From Fimenecus sp045631225 (GTDB lineage: Bacteria > Bacillota > Clostridia > Oscillospirales > Acutalibacteraceae), in contig JAZQUG010000033.1 of the NCBI GenBank assembly GCA_045631225.1, forward strand, positions 1 to 64,000: a stretch of DNA of 64,000 nt, in the 5' to 3' direction. Shown piece after piece: positions 62,738-64,000 of this stretch (positions are counted from its first letter, which is position 1; each line of letters starts with the position of its first letter). The notes under the pieces are model-generated. The model made no database searches. It saw only the letters and a program-made list of their open reading frames with translations, and was not told the DNA's origin. A program made the translations under genes and the position numbers.

Positions 62738-63566
62738 AATCGGAAATTTTACGATAGAGATAAAATCACAAGTGAATTTTCAGGATGTAGAGCCGTATTC
62801 ATTGTTTTCATATGACGGTGAACAGACAGATTATAGCGTTAATGTGGAATTTGCATCTGAACTGCCACAGGAACCTGAAAATCCCTGTTATGTATCAAAG
62901 GATAAAGTCTATAGTTACGAAAATGATGTTTTGTGTTGCTATTATAAATCACGAGATACTGATAACAAGTATTATGCTTGTCGTATAGCAGACGAAAAAA
63001 ACATAACCATTGTTATTGATGATAAATACCGTGATATGTTGTGGACACGGGTAATCTTTTCACTGATGGGTATTGAGAAACTTGTTGTAGAGAATAATGG
63101 ATGTGTTCTTCATTCGTCATTTGTTGAAAAAGATGGTAATGCTGTTCTTTTCACAGGTCCTTGTTCCATAGGAAAATCAACACAGGCAAATCTATGGAAA
63201 AATTATGCAGATGCTGTTGTTGTTAATGGTGATAAAACATTGATTTTCGAAAAAGACGGTGTTATTTATGCATCAGGAATGCCTTTTTCAGGGTCATCTA
63301 AAGATTGTCTTAACAGGATAATACCGCTAAAATCAATAATATGTCTTCAGCAGTCGGATTGTAATACGGTGCGAAGATGTATGTCAGATGAAGCCTTTTA
63401 TAAAATATATAAAAACTGTTATCCCGTACCATATTCACGGGATTGCACAGGTATGCTGATTGATTTTGTTGAAAAACTGAGTCAAGGTGTGCTTGTATAT
63501 GAATATGCCTGTCTTGCAGATGAAAGTGCAGTCAGGTGTCTGGAGAGAGAATTATGCCTGATTTAG
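62718..63566 (+). CDS. HprK-like P-loop ATPase/kinase of peptide locus 2
   Basis: Protein of 282 residues. The P-loop FTGPCSIGKST is near residue 148, AVVVNGDKTLI about 20 residues later, then IPLKSIICLQQSD. The layout and length equal those of the protein at 39755-40600. The N-terminal 140 residues are less conserved and may recognise the peptide or the radical SAM partner. It overlaps the preceding gene by 20 bases and the radical SAM gene by 13, so tight translational coupling is likely. Phosphorylation of the peptide is possible by analogy to lasso HprK-like kinases, not shown. Confidence 0.78.
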   Translation: MMIRKYKIGNFTIEIKSQVNFQDVEPYSLFSYDGEQTDYSVNVEFASELPQEPENPCYVSKDKVYSYENDVLCCYYKSRDTDNKYYACRIADEKNITIVIDDKYRDMLWTRVIFSLMGIEKLVVENNGCVLHSSFVEKDGNAVLFTGPCSIGKSTQANLWKNYADAVVVNGDKTLIFEKDGVIYASGMPFSGSSKDCLNRIIPLKSIICLQQSDCNTVRRCMSDEAFYKIYKNCYPVPYSRDCTGMLIDFVEKLSQGVLVYEYACLADESAVRCLERELCLI

Positions 63567-64000
63567 CCGAACCATTGATGGTAAAATATCTGCATGAAAA
63601 GGGTGTGCGTGAAGGAATACCTGTTTCAGGTACTTTTGAACTTACACAGCGATGTAACTTTAATTGTAAAATGTGCTATGTCCACGATTGTGAAAACAAA
63701 ACAGATTCTTTAAGTACAGAAGACTGGCTGAATATTGCCCGACAAGCAAAGGATGCAGGTACGATTTTTTTGCTTCTTACAGGCGGAGAGCCCTTGCTGC
63801 GTGACGATTTTGAAGAGCTTTATACATCCCTTGTAAAAATGGGCTTTCTTGTTTCAATAAACACAAACGGCAGTCTCCTTGAAAAATATACGGAGCTGTT
63901 TGACAAGCTTCCTCCTACGCGTATAAACATTTCACTTTATGGTGCTGATAATTCTGCATACAGTAAGCTTTGCGGAAACAATGCTTTTGATAATGTGAAA
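63554..64000 (+). CDS. Radical SAM peptide-modification enzyme, N-terminal part (cut by window end)
   Basis: Only 149 codons are present. They start at ATG 63554, inside the 3' end of the HprK-like gene. The N terminus (GIPVSGTFELTQRCNFNCKMCY) contains the CX3CX2C cluster motif, followed by LLLTGGEPLLRDDFEELY and LVSINTNGSLLEKY. Segment by segment it parallels the protein at 38645-39748 (IPLAGTFELTSRCTLDCKMC, LLLTGGEPLVRSDF, RLNITLYG/RINISLYG). A SPASM C terminus is expected beyond the window. Its presumed substrate is the peptide at 61772. Confidence 0.9.
   Translation, partial: MPDLAEPLMVKYLHEKGVREGIPVSGTFELTQRCNFNCKMCYVHDCENKTDSLSTEDWLNIARQAKDAGTIFLLLTGGEPLLRDDFEELYTSLVKMGFLVSINTNGSLLEKYTELFDKLPPTRINISLYGADNSAYSKLCGNNAFDNVK

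Overview
The window reads as a chromosomal segment of a low-GC, Gram-positive gut-type member of the Clostridia (Oscillospiraceae/Ruminococcaceae-like). This is inferred from the AT-rich composition, strong GGAGG ribosome-binding sites, frequent TTG starts, BspA-type leucine-rich repeat proteins, Wzz/BY-kinase pairs and very large secreted multidomain proteins. No rRNA, tRNA, CRISPR array or insertion sequence was recognised. Functions are called from motifs visible in the translations; no database search was possible.

Layout. (1) 1-5051, + strand: 3' part of a V-type ATPase operon in the order A-B-D-I-K. (2) 5153-8503: a secreted leucine-rich-repeat protein (- strand), then an ECF sigma factor with an overlapping membrane anti-sigma-like gene (+). 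(3) 8867-32544, - strand: a long cell-surface polysaccharide locus, read from right to left. It holds an Ig-like membrane protein, two Wzz/BY-kinase proteins, a run of GT2/GT4 glycosyltransferases, an EpsG-like polymerase, a Stealth phosphotransferase, a Wzm/Wzt ABC exporter, a pyruvyltransferase with an Fe-S partner, GT32 and other transferases, two acyltransferases and a PF14907-type nucleotidyltransferase. (4) 32712-41035: a candidate peptide-modification locus. On the - strand it runs HprK-like ATPase, radical SAM/SPASM enzyme, 1,872-residue VWA surface protein, 76-residue Cys-containing peptide, terminator. A PqqD-like gene is divergent. (5) 41535-53649, + strand: an L-rhamnose/rhamnoside utilisation region with RhaA, RhaD, a GH106-like glycosidase, a GPH-type transporter, a GH13 glucosidase and three phosphoesterase-fold proteins. 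(6) 53907-64000, + strand: a second peptide locus with a 2,613-residue GH2/fibro-slime protein, 79-residue Cys-containing peptide, hairpin, membrane-anchored protein, HprK-like ATPase and radical SAM enzyme, cut by the window end.

The most interesting content is the pair of loci in (4) and (6). The same four parts occur twice in different order: a giant secreted protein, a small peptide directly downstream of it, an HprK-like ATPase and a radical SAM enzyme. The peptides share a Y-x-K-P-T-x-x-F motif near the N terminus and a downstream Cys, and the giant proteins share a homologous C-terminal module of about 400 residues. This suggests an undescribed ribosomally made, post-translationally modified peptide system tied to giant surface proteins. 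No lasso cyclase, leader protease or lanthipeptide synthetase is present.

Other points of interest are a dispersed hairpin with a conserved loop (three copies), a hydrophobic/aromatic C-terminal helix shared by three secreted proteins, extended -10 promoters at several operons, and a rhamnose operon lacking a visible rhamnulokinase.
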